A stretch of 64,000 bases of DNA. Origin: Bacteroidota bacterium (GTDB lineage Bacteria; Bacteroidota; Bacteroidia; Cytophagales; Cyclobacteriaceae). The notes beneath the pieces are model-generated. The model did not search any database. It saw only the letters and a program-made list of their open reading frames with translations, and was not told where the DNA came from. How positions within the stretch are numbered: the stretch's first letter is position 1; each line of letters opens with the position of its first letter. Location: positions 81,433 through 145,432 of the forward strand of contig JACOSO010000062.1 of the NCBI GenBank assembly GCA_016178785.1. Direction: 5' to 3'. The translations under genes were made by a program, and so were the position numbers. Positions 1-9,558 of the stretch are shown here, piece after piece.

Positions 1-2219
1 CGTGATTTTATTGTTTAAGATTCCAAAGTCAACACCAAGGTTAGCCTGAGCCGTTGTTTCCCATCGGAAATTCGGGTCATACGGTTGAGGGCGCCATGTA
101 TTGACAAACGCATTGCCGAATTGATATTGTGCCTGTGCATTGCTCAACTGGTAAAGGGCTAAATATGGATAAGTTCCGCCCACATCCTGGTTGCCGGTTA
201 TCCCGTAACTGCCCCTGATCTTCAAATCAGAAATCAGGTTTACATTTTGCATGAAGGATTCGCTCTTTAATTTCCATCCTAGCGCCACTGATGGGAATAT
301 TTTCCATCGGTTGTTTTGGGAAAAACGCGAAGAAGCATCGTCTCGAAATGAAGCCGTCAGCAAATACTTATCGGCAAACGAGTAGTTTATCCGGCCAAAG
401 AAAGAGACCAGGTAATTTGGATTTGGCACATATTCCCTGGGCTGTTTGGTTGTGCCATCAGGAGCGAATTGATAATCTGTGTAATTGACTCCGGGTGGGG
501 TTGCCTGACCATAATATAAATATCCAGAAGTGGAATTGTAGAGGCCAGCATCCCATTGGGCTTGCGTTGGTGGGGCAGTTCTTGTAAAATTCGAACCAAA
601 GCGTTCAAATGCCTGATAAGAGTATCCAGCAGTCGCATCAAATTTATGTTGGTTCAATTGCTTGGTATAGTTGGCATATATATCAATTAGCCTGGATCGG
701 TTTTGTCCGGTGTAGTCTTGTTTCTGTCCGAAGCCGTTGGTGAAAGTAAATGCAGCGTTGTAAGGTGAATTGTTATGGCCTGTTGAAGTAGAGTAATCAA
801 ATCCGGCATTCACAGTGAGTTTAATAGCAGGAAAAAACTTAAGCCGATAATCCACCTTCAGGCTCCCAATCCCCCGATAAACATCAGATCTGTTGTCAGT
901 CTGTTTCAGTAGCGCAACGGGATTGGCAACACCTATGGTTATGGGGTCTCCCTCAGGATCAATGGTTCCATCGGCCAATGTATTTTTAGTATAGGTAAAA
1001 TAACCTCCCCAGTCTGTATTTCCATTGTACACCGCTTGGGTTGGATCAAAAGAGGTAGCAGCGCCCACCGCACCGGTATTACCAAAATTCTGCTTGGTGT
1101 ACATTCCTTTAAAAGAAGCAGTGACCAAAAGATCTCCATCCAGAAAAGAAGGTGTTAAATTGACATTGACTGAGTTCCGTACAAAATTGGTTGTCTTTAA
1201 AATACCTTCCTGATCGGTGTACCCGTAAGAAACACGGTACGGCATATTTTTATAAGTTCCTGAAACACTCAAGTTATGATCGTGCGAGATCGCGGTTTGA
1301 AAAATCTGCTTTTGCCAATCGGTATTGGCAGTTCCCAGTTTCTTTTGAGCTGCTGCGCTTAGTCCTGAAAGGCCTGCTGCCAATTGATCAGCAACCGTTT
1401 GCCTGAATTGGTCTCCATTCATTACATCAAAATATTTCATTGGTGACGCAACCGAAACAGTCGCGTTGTAGCCGATTTGAAGCTTGCCTTCTTTACCCTT
1501 TTTTGTAGTAATGATGATAACACCATTGGCTGCGCGCAAACCATAGATTGCTGTAGCTGATGCATCCTTGAGGACTGTAAAGGTCTCAATGTCGTTCGGA
1601 TTGATTGTGGCCATTGGGTTGGCAACGCCAGCTGTTCCATTGTTATCAACCGGGAAACCATCAATCACAATGAGCGGATCCCTGCTGCCTGTTGCAGACC
1701 CATCTCCGCGAATGCGGATTGTTGCACCACTTCCTGGTGCCCCATTGTTCGTTGTAATCTGAACACCCGCAACTTTACCAATCAGCATATCCTGCGGTGA
1801 GGAAATAACTGCTCTGTTGAAATCTTTAGTTCCCACTGCAGCAAGCACACCGGTCACATCTTTCTTTTCTTGTGTACCGTAGCCTACCACCACTACTTCG
1901 CTCAGTGATGTGATGTCGGTTGTCAGCACTACGCCAATGAAGGAACGCGAACCGACCTCTACATCCTGGGTCTTGTAACCTACAAATGAAATGGATAAGA
2001 CTGCATTCGCATTTACATTGATTTTGAATTCACCATTGGCATCAGTTACTGAGCCATTGCTGGTGCCCTTCTCAAGCACATTTGCGCCCGGCACGGGTGA
2101 ACCATCGTCTGCCGAGGTCACCTTTCCTGAAACGGCAATCTGCTGCGCATATCCGAAGGAAGAGATGCACACTAGAAAGACCGTCAAGTACCTGTTTAAT
2201 GACAGATAAAATTTGATCA
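1..2219 (-). CDS. SusC/RagA-family TonB-linked outer membrane receptor, N-terminal part
   Basis: The reading frame is open on the minus strand from an ATG at 2219 to the left edge of the window, so about 740 N-terminal residues are visible and the C-terminus is missing. It starts with a signal peptide (ending near SSFGYAQQ). A carboxypeptidase-like regulatory domain follows (SGKVTSADDGSPVPGANV), then the SusC signature SLSEVVVVGYGTQEKKDVTG, then a TonB plug (residues about 120-230, with VIDGFPVDNN and AIYGLRAANGVIIITTKKG) and aromatic-rich beta-barrel strands. SusC proteins import glycans across the outer membrane with a SusD lipoprotein, which would lie left of the window. The divergent LacI regulator and the GH31 enzyme suggest an alpha-glucan substrate (inference). 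Confidence 0.93.
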
Positions 2220-2375
2220 TAAAAGTATTTTGGTTTTAGGTTTTAAATAATGTTGTTTTAAGCCATGATCATCATTTCATTTTTCAAACAAAACGTGATC
2301 GCTGTTAAACCAAAATTAAATTCGGGTTATCCGAAAAGAAGCCCAAAGCTTTGTAAAAAGTGCAGCAACCGAGAC

Positions 2376-2389
2376 CGCAATCGTTTGTG
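2376..2389. promoter_or_regulatory. candidate LacI-family operator, susC/lacI divergent promoter
   Basis: The sequence CGCAATCGTTTGTG lies 46 bp upstream of the LacI-type gene. It resembles the central-CG palindromes bound by LacI/PurR proteins and the perfect site at 3498-3509, from which it differs at two of the twelve core positions. It would be well placed to control both the regulator and the divergent susC. This is a motif match only. Confidence 0.45.
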
Positions 2390-2434
2390 GCTGATTTGTT
2401 GTAAATTTATTTCTTCAATCTATTCACAACCTCA

Positions 2435-3469
2435 ATGAATTTCAATCAAGTTACAATCAAGGACATTGCCCGAGAACTCGGCATTTCACCATCTACAGTT
2501 TCTCGTGCACTCAAAGATCATCCGGACATCAGCCCTGAAACAAAAAAGGCTGTCAATGCACTTGCAGAAAAACTAAATTACCAACCCAACATTGTTGCTC
2601 TTAATCTTCGCCAGAGAAAAACCAATACCATCGGTATCATCATCCCTGAGATTGTCCACTTTTTTTTCTCTACAGTGATCAGTGGCATCGAAGACATTGC
2701 CTACCAGGCGGGCTATAACGTAATCATCACCCAGTCCAATGAATCCTATCAGCGCGAAGTGACCGATATGAAAGCGCTCTTTAACTCCAGGGTGGACGGC
2801 ATGCTGCTTTCTATCTCCCGCGAGACAACTAATTTTGAGCATATCGAGTCGATTATTAATAAAGGGATGCCCATCGTTTTTTATGACCGGGCGTACAACA
2901 ATCCCATGTGCAGCAAAGTGGTAGTTGACGATTACTCGGGTGCCAAAGAAGCCGTGTTGCATTTAGTTGAGCAAGGGTGCAGAAAAATTGCTCACCTGAT
3001 TGCTTCGCCCAATTTGATTATCAGTGCCGAGCGGTTAAGGGGTTATCAAGATGCATTAAAAGAAAGCAACATTGAATTAAGACCTGAGTGGACCGCGCAT
3101 TGCAAAGCTGGGACTTTCGAAGAAGGCAAGCGTGTCACCCTTGAACTGCTTTCCATGCACAATCGACCGGACGCTATATTTGCTACCAATGACCCGCTCG
3201 CTATGGGCAGTGTCATGGCCATTAAAGACCGGGGCCTTAGAATACCTAAAGACATTGCGATTGTAGGTTTCAGTAATTGGTTTTTTGGTGAACTCCTTGA
3301 GCCCTCACTTACAACCGTAGACCAGCCTGGCTTTGAAATGGGGCAAGAAGCTGCGCGAATTCTCCTCAAACATATTGAGATGAAAGAAAAAGACCTGGAG
3401 CCTGAGCACGAAATGAAAATTTTGAAAACCAAACTCGTCATTCGCAATTCTTCATTACGAAAACGGTAA
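2435..3469 (+). CDS. LacI-family transcriptional regulator
   Basis: This 344-residue protein has the classic LacI layout. An N-terminal helix-turn-helix (VTIKDIARELGISPSTVSRA, residues 7-26) and hinge are followed by a periplasmic-binding-protein-like sensor domain (residues about 65-340, with DGMLLSISRET, VDDYSGAKEAVLHL and DAIFATNDPLAMGSVMAI). Such proteins repress or activate sugar-utilisation genes in response to a sugar ligand. It sits between the divergent susC-like gene and the GH31/MFS genes, with palindromic operator candidates on both sides, so it is probably the local regulator and autoregulated. The ligand cannot be read from the sequence; a maltose-type sugar is inferred from the neighbours. 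Confidence 0.93.
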   Translation: MNFNQVTIKDIARELGISPSTVSRALKDHPDISPETKKAVNALAEKLNYQPNIVALNLRQRKTNTIGIIIPEIVHFFFSTVISGIEDIAYQAGYNVIITQSNESYQREVTDMKALFNSRVDGMLLSISRETTNFEHIESIINKGMPIVFYDRAYNNPMCSKVVVDDYSGAKEAVLHLVEQGCRKIAHLIASPNLIISAERLRGYQDALKESNIELRPEWTAHCKAGTFEEGKRVTLELLSMHNRPDAIFATNDPLAMGSVMAIKDRGLRIPKDIAIVGFSNWFFGELLEPSLTTVDQPGFEMGQEAARILLKHIEMKEKDLEPEHEMKILKTKLVIRNSSLRKR

Positions 3470-3497
3470 AGCAACCTTTCCTTCCGAAACTACAATC

Positions 3498-3509
3498 GCA
3501 AACGTTTGC
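3498..3509. promoter_or_regulatory. LacI/PurR-type operator palindrome upstream of GH31 gene
   Basis: GCAAACGTTTGC is a perfect 12-bp palindrome with a central CG. It matches the core recognised by many LacI-family proteins (the E. coli PurR consensus has the same core). It lies 28 bp after the regulator stop and 76 bp before the GH31 start, where a repressor would act on the alpha-glucosidase promoter. Confidence 0.6.
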
Positions 3510-3585
3510 TATTCTTTTTTCCTGGATGAATGAGGTTAATCACAGTTGAATCTACTTACCTTGATCATCGATCTATTGCTTTTTT

Positions 3586-5982
3586 ATGTCATTTACAAAA
3601 TTGGTTAGTCAACGACTAGGGAATTTAAAATCGTTAAGCACCACTGACTCTACGCTTTGTGCTGAAACCACCTATGGGAAGTTTGGCGTCAAATTATACT
3701 CGCCCAACATTTTTCGCATCAGTGCTACACGGGACGAAAAATTTGAAGATTTTTCATATTCCGTAATTGCCTCTCCTGAAAATTTTAAAATCGACTGGAA
3801 AGATTCAACAGACAAGATTTCAATTGAAACTTCTGCGTGCCAACTTATCGTATATAAAAACCCTGTCCGGTTTTCTTTCCAAACTTTGGATGGAAAGATT
3901 ATCAATGAAGATGATTCACTCGGAATTTCATGGATTGGCGACCAGGTGACCTGTTATAAAAAACTTCAGCAGGGTGAACGCTTCATAGGACTGGGCGAAA
4001 AGACGGGCAGCCTCGACAGGCGCGGAAGTGCCTATCAAAACTGGAACACCGATGCGTTTGCCTATCATTCGGGGGCTGATCCTCTTTATTCCTCCATTCC
4101 GTTTTACATCGGCATCCATCATCACCTTTGCTACGGAATTTTCCTTGACAACACGCACAAAACCTCTTTCAATTTTGGCGCATCAAATAATCGCTTCTCA
4201 AGCTTCGCAGCTGATGCTGGCGAAATGAATTATTATTTTATTTGTGGAAATTCGGTAGCCGAAGTCATTCAGCAATATTCTCACCTAACAGGCCGAATGG
4301 ATATGCCTCCCCTTTGGGGTCTTGGCTACCAACAATGCCGCTACAGCTATTACCCCGATAAAGAAGTGCTGAACACCGCTCGCACATTTCGCGAAAAGGA
4401 AATTCCTGCCGATGCCATTGTGCTCGACATTCATTACATGGATCAGTATAAGATTTTCACGTGGGACAAAAAAAGATTTGCTGATCCGCACCACATGATC
4501 TCCGAATTGAAAGCAAAAGGTTTTCAGATTGTTGTGATGTGCGATCCGGGAATTAAAATTGAAAACGGATACGAGCCGTATGATGATGGGATAAAAAAGG
4601 ATGTCTTTCTCAAATATCCCGATAACGAAAACTACAGTGGGCAGGTGTGGCCCGGCTGGTGCCATTTCCCCGATTTTACCAATCCGAAGACAAGAGCATG
4701 GTGGGCCGAAAAATTTAAGACTTATGTCGAACAGGGTGTGGAGGGGTTTTGGAACGACATGAACGAAATTGCAACCTGGGGACAAGCCTTGCCTGAAAAT
4801 ATTGAATTTGATTTTGAAGGAAACAAGGCCACAACACGCAGGGGAAGAAATGTCTACGGCTTCCAAATGGCGAGGAGCACTTACGAGGGAGCAAAGAAAT
4901 TATTGAATGGAAAGCGCCCGTTTAATCTTACTCGCTCAGCTTTTGCAGGCATACAGCGCTATGCCGCCATGTGGACGGGCGACAACGTGGCAAGTGATGA
5001 GCACATGATGCTCGGCATACGATTGCTGAACAGCCTGGGCCTTTCGGGTGTAGCATATGTGGGCTATGATACCGGAGGATTTGTTGGTGACGCCAGCTCA
5101 AGACTTTATGCACGTTGGATTTCGATTGCTTCGCTTTCTCCTTTCTTCCGCACACACTCCATGATCAACTCACGCGACAGTGAACCGTGGAGTTATGGGG
5201 AAGAAGTAGAACAGATCAGCAGAAACTCTATTCGGTTTCGTTATCAACTGCTGCCTTATATCTATTCTGTTTTTCATGAAGCCTCAGTGCATGGTTTGCC
5301 CGTACAACGGTCATTGGCCATCGATTACAGTCATGAGAATTGGATTTATGACGGTCAGTATCAGCATCAATATTTATTTGGCCCCAATATTTTAGTTGCA
5401 CCAGTGGAGAGTTATAAAGAGCTTGTCAAAGTTTTTTTGCCGGAAGGAGACTGGTACTATTTGTATACGGGAAAAGTCTTTGCCGGAAATCAGGAGATCC
5501 TGATCGAATGCCCAATACATAAACTACCTATTTTTATCAAAGCGGGGTCGGTAATCCCTACACAGAAGGCTGGCATGAATACGTCAGAGAAGACTAATAA
5601 GTTGATTCTTCATGTGTATCACGGAAAAAAATCAAGCGATTTCATTTTCTATTCCGATGATGGTGAAACGTATGCATATCAGGAGGGGAATTTTGCGAAA
5701 CGAAAAATGGAATATATTCCGGGTGAAAATAAATTGATAGTAGGGGCTACTGAAGGATCTCTGAAATTACACTATGAGAAACTCAGGATTGTTTTCCATG
5801 GCATGACTGCCACTCAAGTGAAAGTGAACGGTGAAGCAAAATCGTTGGGTCAGCAAATACATTCCTTCTTTTTACCTCTGGAAAAATATGATCCGTTCTT
5901 TGATCCGGATTCGATGGGCGAGGAATCTGTTTTAACGGCCCAGCTAAATTATTCGCCCGACAAAATTGAAGTGAGTTGGTGA
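3586..5982 (+). CDS. glycoside hydrolase family 31 alpha-glucosidase
   Basis: The 798-residue protein has the GH31 architecture: an N-terminal beta-sandwich (to about residue 230), a catalytic barrel and C-terminal beta domains. The nucleophile motif GFWNDMNE places the catalytic Asp at about residue 391, and WTGDNVASDEH gives the acid/base Asp near residue 466. IVLDIHYMDQYKIFTWD is the conserved barrel strand around residue 285. No clear signal peptide is seen, so a cytoplasmic or inner compartment location is likely. GH31 enzymes release glucose from alpha-linked oligosaccharides. The gene follows a LacI regulator and precedes a sugar symporter, forming a utilisation unit. Exact linkage specificity cannot be assigned. 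Confidence 0.93.
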   Translation: MSFTKLVSQRLGNLKSLSTTDSTLCAETTYGKFGVKLYSPNIFRISATRDEKFEDFSYSVIASPENFKIDWKDSTDKISIETSACQLIVYKNPVRFSFQTLDGKIINEDDSLGISWIGDQVTCYKKLQQGERFIGLGEKTGSLDRRGSAYQNWNTDAFAYHSGADPLYSSIPFYIGIHHHLCYGIFLDNTHKTSFNFGASNNRFSSFAADAGEMNYYFICGNSVAEVIQQYSHLTGRMDMPPLWGLGYQQCRYSYYPDKEVLNTARTFREKEIPADAIVLDIHYMDQYKIFTWDKKRFADPHHMISELKAKGFQIVVMCDPGIKIENGYEPYDDGIKKDVFLKYPDNENYSGQVWPGWCHFPDFTNPKTRAWWAEKFKTYVEQGVEGFWNDMNEIATWGQALPENIEFDFEGNKATTRRGRNVYGFQMARSTYEGAKKLLNGKRPFNLTRSAFAGIQRYAAMWTGDNVASDEHMMLGIRLLNSLGLSGVAYVGYDTGGFVGDASSRLYARWISIASLSPFFRTHSMINSRDSEPWSYGEEVEQISRNSIRFRYQLLPYIYSVFHEASVHGLPVQRSLAIDYSHENWIYDGQYQHQYLFGPNILVAPVESYKELVKVFLPEGDWYYLYTGKVFAGNQEILIECPIHKLPIFIKAGSVIPTQKAGMNTSEKTNKLILHVYHGKKSSDFIFYSDDGETYAYQEGNFAKRKMEYIPGENKLIVGATEGSLKLHYEKLRIVFHGMTATQVKVNGEAKSLGQQIHSFFLPLEKYDPFFDPDSMGEESVLTAQLNYSPDKIEVSW

Positions 5983-6073
5983 GACTCATTTGAGAAAAAC
6001 TGACCTGGACAGCGAGAACCAAAATGATGAATAACCCTACCTCACAATTCAAAAATCACATTCATCATTCGAA

Positions 6074-6205
6074 ATTCAAAATTTGAATCGAATGATGATT
6101 ACCGAAGTACGAATAATGAAAATTGATTCCTAATTTAATTCCTTGCAATTTTCAACCAAGATTTGGGTTGTTAGATATTAATACCCAAGTCCTAATGTCT
6201 AATCC
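6074..6205. repeat. intergenic AT-rich repeat, copy 1
   Basis: The GH31-MFS gap begins with the palindrome ATTCAAAATTTGAAT (6074-6088), followed by an alternating CGAATGATGA / TTTAATTCC text. The same order of words recurs at 58328-58460, with scattered mismatches. It is non-coding and looks like a dispersed intergenic repeat family. Confidence 0.55.
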
Positions 6206-6231
6206 CTAATTTAGCAATCCCAATTTTCAAT

Positions 6232-7749
6232 TTGATGACTTCAACTTTACAGAAACCCACACTCAGTTTCTGGCAAATCTGGAACATGAGCTTTGGTTTT
6301 TTCGGAATCCAATTTGGCTTTGCATTGCAAAATGCCAACACCAGCAGAATTTTTGAAACGCTGGGGGCCGACACCAACAACCTTGCACTTTATTGGCTGG
6401 CCGCTCCAGTCACCGGATTATTGATTCAACCTATCATCGGGTTTTATAGCGACCGGACTTGGAGCAATCGTTGGGGAAGAAGGAGGCCCTATTTTGCTGT
6501 GGGTGCCATACTTGCTTCATTGGCTCTATGCCTGATGCCCAATGCCGCGGTTCTGTGGATGGCCGTGGGCACGCTATGGATCATGGATGCGTCTATCAAT
6601 GTCAGCATGGAGCCATTTAGGGCCTTTGTCGGAGATATGCTTCCTCCTGATCAACGCACAAGAGGATTCGCCATGCAAAGTTTTTTCATTGGATGTGGCG
6701 CAATCATTGCCTCCTTTCTTCCATACATTTTCACTAATTGGTTGGGGATACCCAATTCCGCTCCGAAAGGAGTAATTCCAGATTCGGTTAAATATTCTTT
6801 TTTCATAGGCGCATTAATGCTACTGACCACTGTGATGTGGACGGTCTTCAGCACAAAAGAATATCCGCCAGAAGCAGGTGTGCAAGAAAGTTTGCGCAAC
6901 CGGGAAAAGCGTAGAATTGATGAGGAAGAATTTTGGAAGGAGAAATTTTTCAAAATCGGTATACTATTGTCGGCATTAGGCTTGCTACTTTCCATTGGGA
7001 TTTACGCGGGCAGCCTTGAGAAAGAGCTCTTTGTTTTGGGCATTGGTCTTTTAGCATTTGGTTTCATTCATTTGCTGGCCTACAAGTACATCGTACAAGG
7101 AAGATCATATCTCGGCATGGTGAGTATGGTAAAGGATTTTAATAGTATGCCGAAAACAATGGTGCAATTAGCCTTCGTACAATTCTTTTCGTGGTTTGCA
7201 CTTTTTGCCATGTGGATCTACACAACACCAGCCATAACAAGTTTCATTTATCATACCTCTGATAAAACATCCGCTGCCTACAATGACGGAGCCGATTGGG
7301 TAGGTGTATTATTTGGAATGTACAATGGTGTAGCAGCTGTTGCTGCTTTATTCTTACCTGCACTTGCGAAGCGCACCAGCAGAAGAGCCACACATCTTTT
7401 TGCGCTTACTTGCGGTGGCCTTGGGCTGATCTCTTTTTATTTTGTTTCCGATCCTAAAATGTTGCTCCTTTCAATGACTGGTGTAGGAATAGCCTGGGCA
7501 AGTATTTTGTCCATTCCCTATGCCATGCTTTCTGGTGCCCTGCCAGCTGAAAAAATGGGGTACTATATGGGCGTGTTCAATTTCTTCATCGTAATTCCTC
7601 AGATCATCTGCGGAACAATACTCGGGTTCTTGCTTAAAAATGTTTTTGCTGAGCAATCCATTTGGATCCTGGTTACAGGTGGAATCTCCATGATTATCTC
7701 CGGTCTGCTTTGTCTTAGGGTTCGATCTTCAGATGAAGTTGTCATCTGA
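6232..7749 (+). CDS. MFS transporter, sugar:cation symporter type (SUC/SLC45-like)
   Basis: The 505-residue polytopic membrane protein has about 12 hydrophobic segments. After TM2 it carries the loop GFYSDRTWSNRWGRRRPYF, the RWGRRRPY signature typical of sucrose/maltose symporters related to the plant SUC and animal SLC45 groups. A charged cytoplasmic loop (residues about 205-240, rich in E, R and K) separates the two halves. The start at 6232 gives MMTSTLQKPTLSFWQIWNMS; the second Met (6235) is equally possible. With the upstream GH31 and LacI genes this is probably the inner-membrane importer for a disaccharide such as maltose (inference). Confidence 0.88.
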   Translation: MMTSTLQKPTLSFWQIWNMSFGFFGIQFGFALQNANTSRIFETLGADTNNLALYWLAAPVTGLLIQPIIGFYSDRTWSNRWGRRRPYFAVGAILASLALCLMPNAAVLWMAVGTLWIMDASINVSMEPFRAFVGDMLPPDQRTRGFAMQSFFIGCGAIIASFLPYIFTNWLGIPNSAPKGVIPDSVKYSFFIGALMLLTTVMWTVFSTKEYPPEAGVQESLRNREKRRIDEEEFWKEKFFKIGILLSALGLLLSIGIYAGSLEKELFVLGIGLLAFGFIHLLAYKYIVQGRSYLGMVSMVKDFNSMPKTMVQLAFVQFFSWFALFAMWIYTTPAITSFIYHTSDKTSAAYNDGADWVGVLFGMYNGVAAVAALFLPALAKRTSRRATHLFALTCGGLGLISFYFVSDPKMLLLSMTGVGIAWASILSIPYAMLSGALPAEKMGYYMGVFNFFIVIPQIICGTILGFLLKNVFAEQSIWILVTGGISMIISGLLCLRVRSSDEVVI

Positions 7750-7816
7750 CTGCAGTTGATTTGATCGATACAGGGATACTTGGTTATCTTTACTATACCC
7801 ACCAAACATATCCTCT

Positions 7817-8206
7817 ATGACGTTCAAAAATGCAGTCAGTTGGTTTGAAATTCCAACGCAAGATTTGAGCCGTGCACAAAAATTTTACGAAGCCATTTTT
7901 CAAATCCAGATGGTTCCGCTGGATACCCCACAAATAAAAATGCGGATGTTCCCTTTAGAAGACACCATGGGCGTAGGCGGTGCTTTAGTCTACAATAAAG
8001 AATTTTACAAACCTTCCTCCACCGAGGGCCCATTGGTTTACCTGAATGCAAACCCGGACGTACAAAACATTCTCGATCGAATTGAAAAGGCGGGAGGGAA
8101 AATTGCCGTTCCAAAAACAATGATCTCTCCCGAATATGGCCACATGGCCATGTTCATTGATACCGAGGGAAACCGAGTAGCCTTGCATTCCATTCCATCA
8201 AAGTAA
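7817..8206 (+). CDS. VOC-family (glyoxalase/bleomycin resistance-like) protein
   Basis: The 129-residue protein has the vicinal-oxygen-chelate fold pattern: AVSWFEIPTQDLSRAQKFYEAIF at the N-terminus and a closing MAMFIDTEGNRVALHS strand. It resembles the short single-domain VOC proteins annotated as glyoxalase-like. It begins 67 bp after the transporter and ends 7 bp before the next gene, so it probably belongs to the same transcript. The substrate is unknown; the group includes many proteins without demonstrated activity. Confidence 0.85.
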   Translation: MTFKNAVSWFEIPTQDLSRAQKFYEAIFQIQMVPLDTPQIKMRMFPLEDTMGVGGALVYNKEFYKPSSTEGPLVYLNANPDVQNILDRIEKAGGKIAVPKTMISPEYGHMAMFIDTEGNRVALHSIPSK

Positions 8207-8213
8207 TTTTTTT

Positions 8214-9425
8214 ATGCAATTCCTCTTCATTTTGTTTTTGCTTGTTGCGTTGAACTCTTTCGGTCAGGATTACACTTCATTCAGAAATAAACTGCAACAA
8301 CTTCAACAGATTTCGTCAGTTACTGACTCCGTTCAGCGCCAAAGCGAAATAGAACAATGGTGGTCAGCCTTGCGCCAACAAGACGAGATTCCACTCATTG
8401 TGGAGGATTCGGTAGCCTTCCTTTATCAAGGCGAAGCAAAATCAGTGGTATGGACGGGCGACTTTAACGGCTGGGGCTACGACAAAACTTTTCCGGTTGA
8501 AGGAAAACAAATTCCGAATACACGCATTTGGCTTTTGAAATCTTCCTTCCCAAAAGATGCCCGTCTGGATTACAAAATTGTTTTGGATGGCAGCAACTAC
8601 ATTCTCGATCCGGAAAACCCTCACCAGCAGTGGAGCGGTGTAGGTGGTGGCAGTCCGAATTCAGAATTGCGAATGCCTCTTTGGAAAGAAAGCACTGAGT
8701 TGCTAGTGAACAACAATGTTCCCCACGGCACGGTAAAGCATGACCTTCTCATCAATAGTAAAATTCTCGGCTATCAACTAACCTATAGTGTGTATTTGCC
8801 GGATGGTTATGAAAAGATGGAAAAGCTGCCCACAGTTTATGTTACTGATGGCTACGAATATCTGCATCCCAAACTCGGCAACATGGCAACCGTGCTCGAC
8901 AATCTAATTGCTGAAAAGAAAATCAAACCCATTGCTGCGATCTTCATCGATCACCGGGAGCCGATCAACCGATCAAACAACAAGCGCATGCAAGAGCTGG
9001 CGATGAATAGTTCTTATCTTGATTTTTTTATCAAGGAGTTGATCCCACATATTGAAAAAAGATACCCAATAATTTCCGATTTTTCGCAACGCGCCATCAT
9101 GGGCACATCAATGGGCGGCCTTACATCAACCTATTTTGCATTTGCAAGACCAGATGTTTTTGGGATGGCCGGAATACAGTCCCCCGCCTTTTGGACAAAG
9201 CCGCAGATCTATCAGCTATGCTCCAACCCAGCTAATCCAAAAATGAAAATATCAATGACCGCTGGGCTCATCAATGACACCAGCAAGGAAAGCCGAAAGA
9301 TGAAAGAGATTCTGGCGGCCAGCAGCTGCGAATATCATTACCGAGAGGTGAATGAAGGCCATAGTTGGGGCAACTGGCGCAATTTGATCGATGATGTACT
9401 CATTGATCTGTTTGGCACAAAATAG
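8214..9425 (+). CDS. secreted esterase with N-terminal CBM48/E-set domain
   Basis: The 403-residue protein has a signal peptide (MQFLFILFLLVALNSFGQ). An immunoglobulin-like E-set/CBM48 domain follows (residues about 65-140, VVWTGDFNGWGYDKTFP), then an esterase-D/enterochelin-esterase-type alpha/beta hydrolase. The nucleophile elbow is GTSMGG (Ser near residue 298), and the catalytic His is probably in NEGHSWGNWR near the C-terminus. Such fusions occur in periplasmic or surface carbohydrate esterases. The location beside a glycan locus supports an acyl-removing role on an oligosaccharide (inference). It starts 7 bp after the VOC gene. Confidence 0.86.
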   Translation: MQFLFILFLLVALNSFGQDYTSFRNKLQQLQQISSVTDSVQRQSEIEQWWSALRQQDEIPLIVEDSVAFLYQGEAKSVVWTGDFNGWGYDKTFPVEGKQIPNTRIWLLKSSFPKDARLDYKIVLDGSNYILDPENPHQQWSGVGGGSPNSELRMPLWKESTELLVNNNVPHGTVKHDLLINSKILGYQLTYSVYLPDGYEKMEKLPTVYVTDGYEYLHPKLGNMATVLDNLIAEKKIKPIAAIFIDHREPINRSNNKRMQELAMNSSYLDFFIKELIPHIEKRYPIISDFSQRAIMGTSMGGLTSTYFAFARPDVFGMAGIQSPAFWTKPQIYQLCSNPANPKMKISMTAGLINDTSKESRKMKEILAASSCEYHYREVNEGHSWGNWRNLIDDVLIDLFGTK

Positions 9426-9558
9426 TAGGCAGCCACCAGTCGCAGTTGAGGGGGTCAAGTCAGTTCTATTTATCCTATTTTGAAATACAAATCCAATCCA
9501 TTTTTTCATTCAATTCCAGTGTTTAAATTGAGGCACCAAACTTGCCTAACCCAATCCC

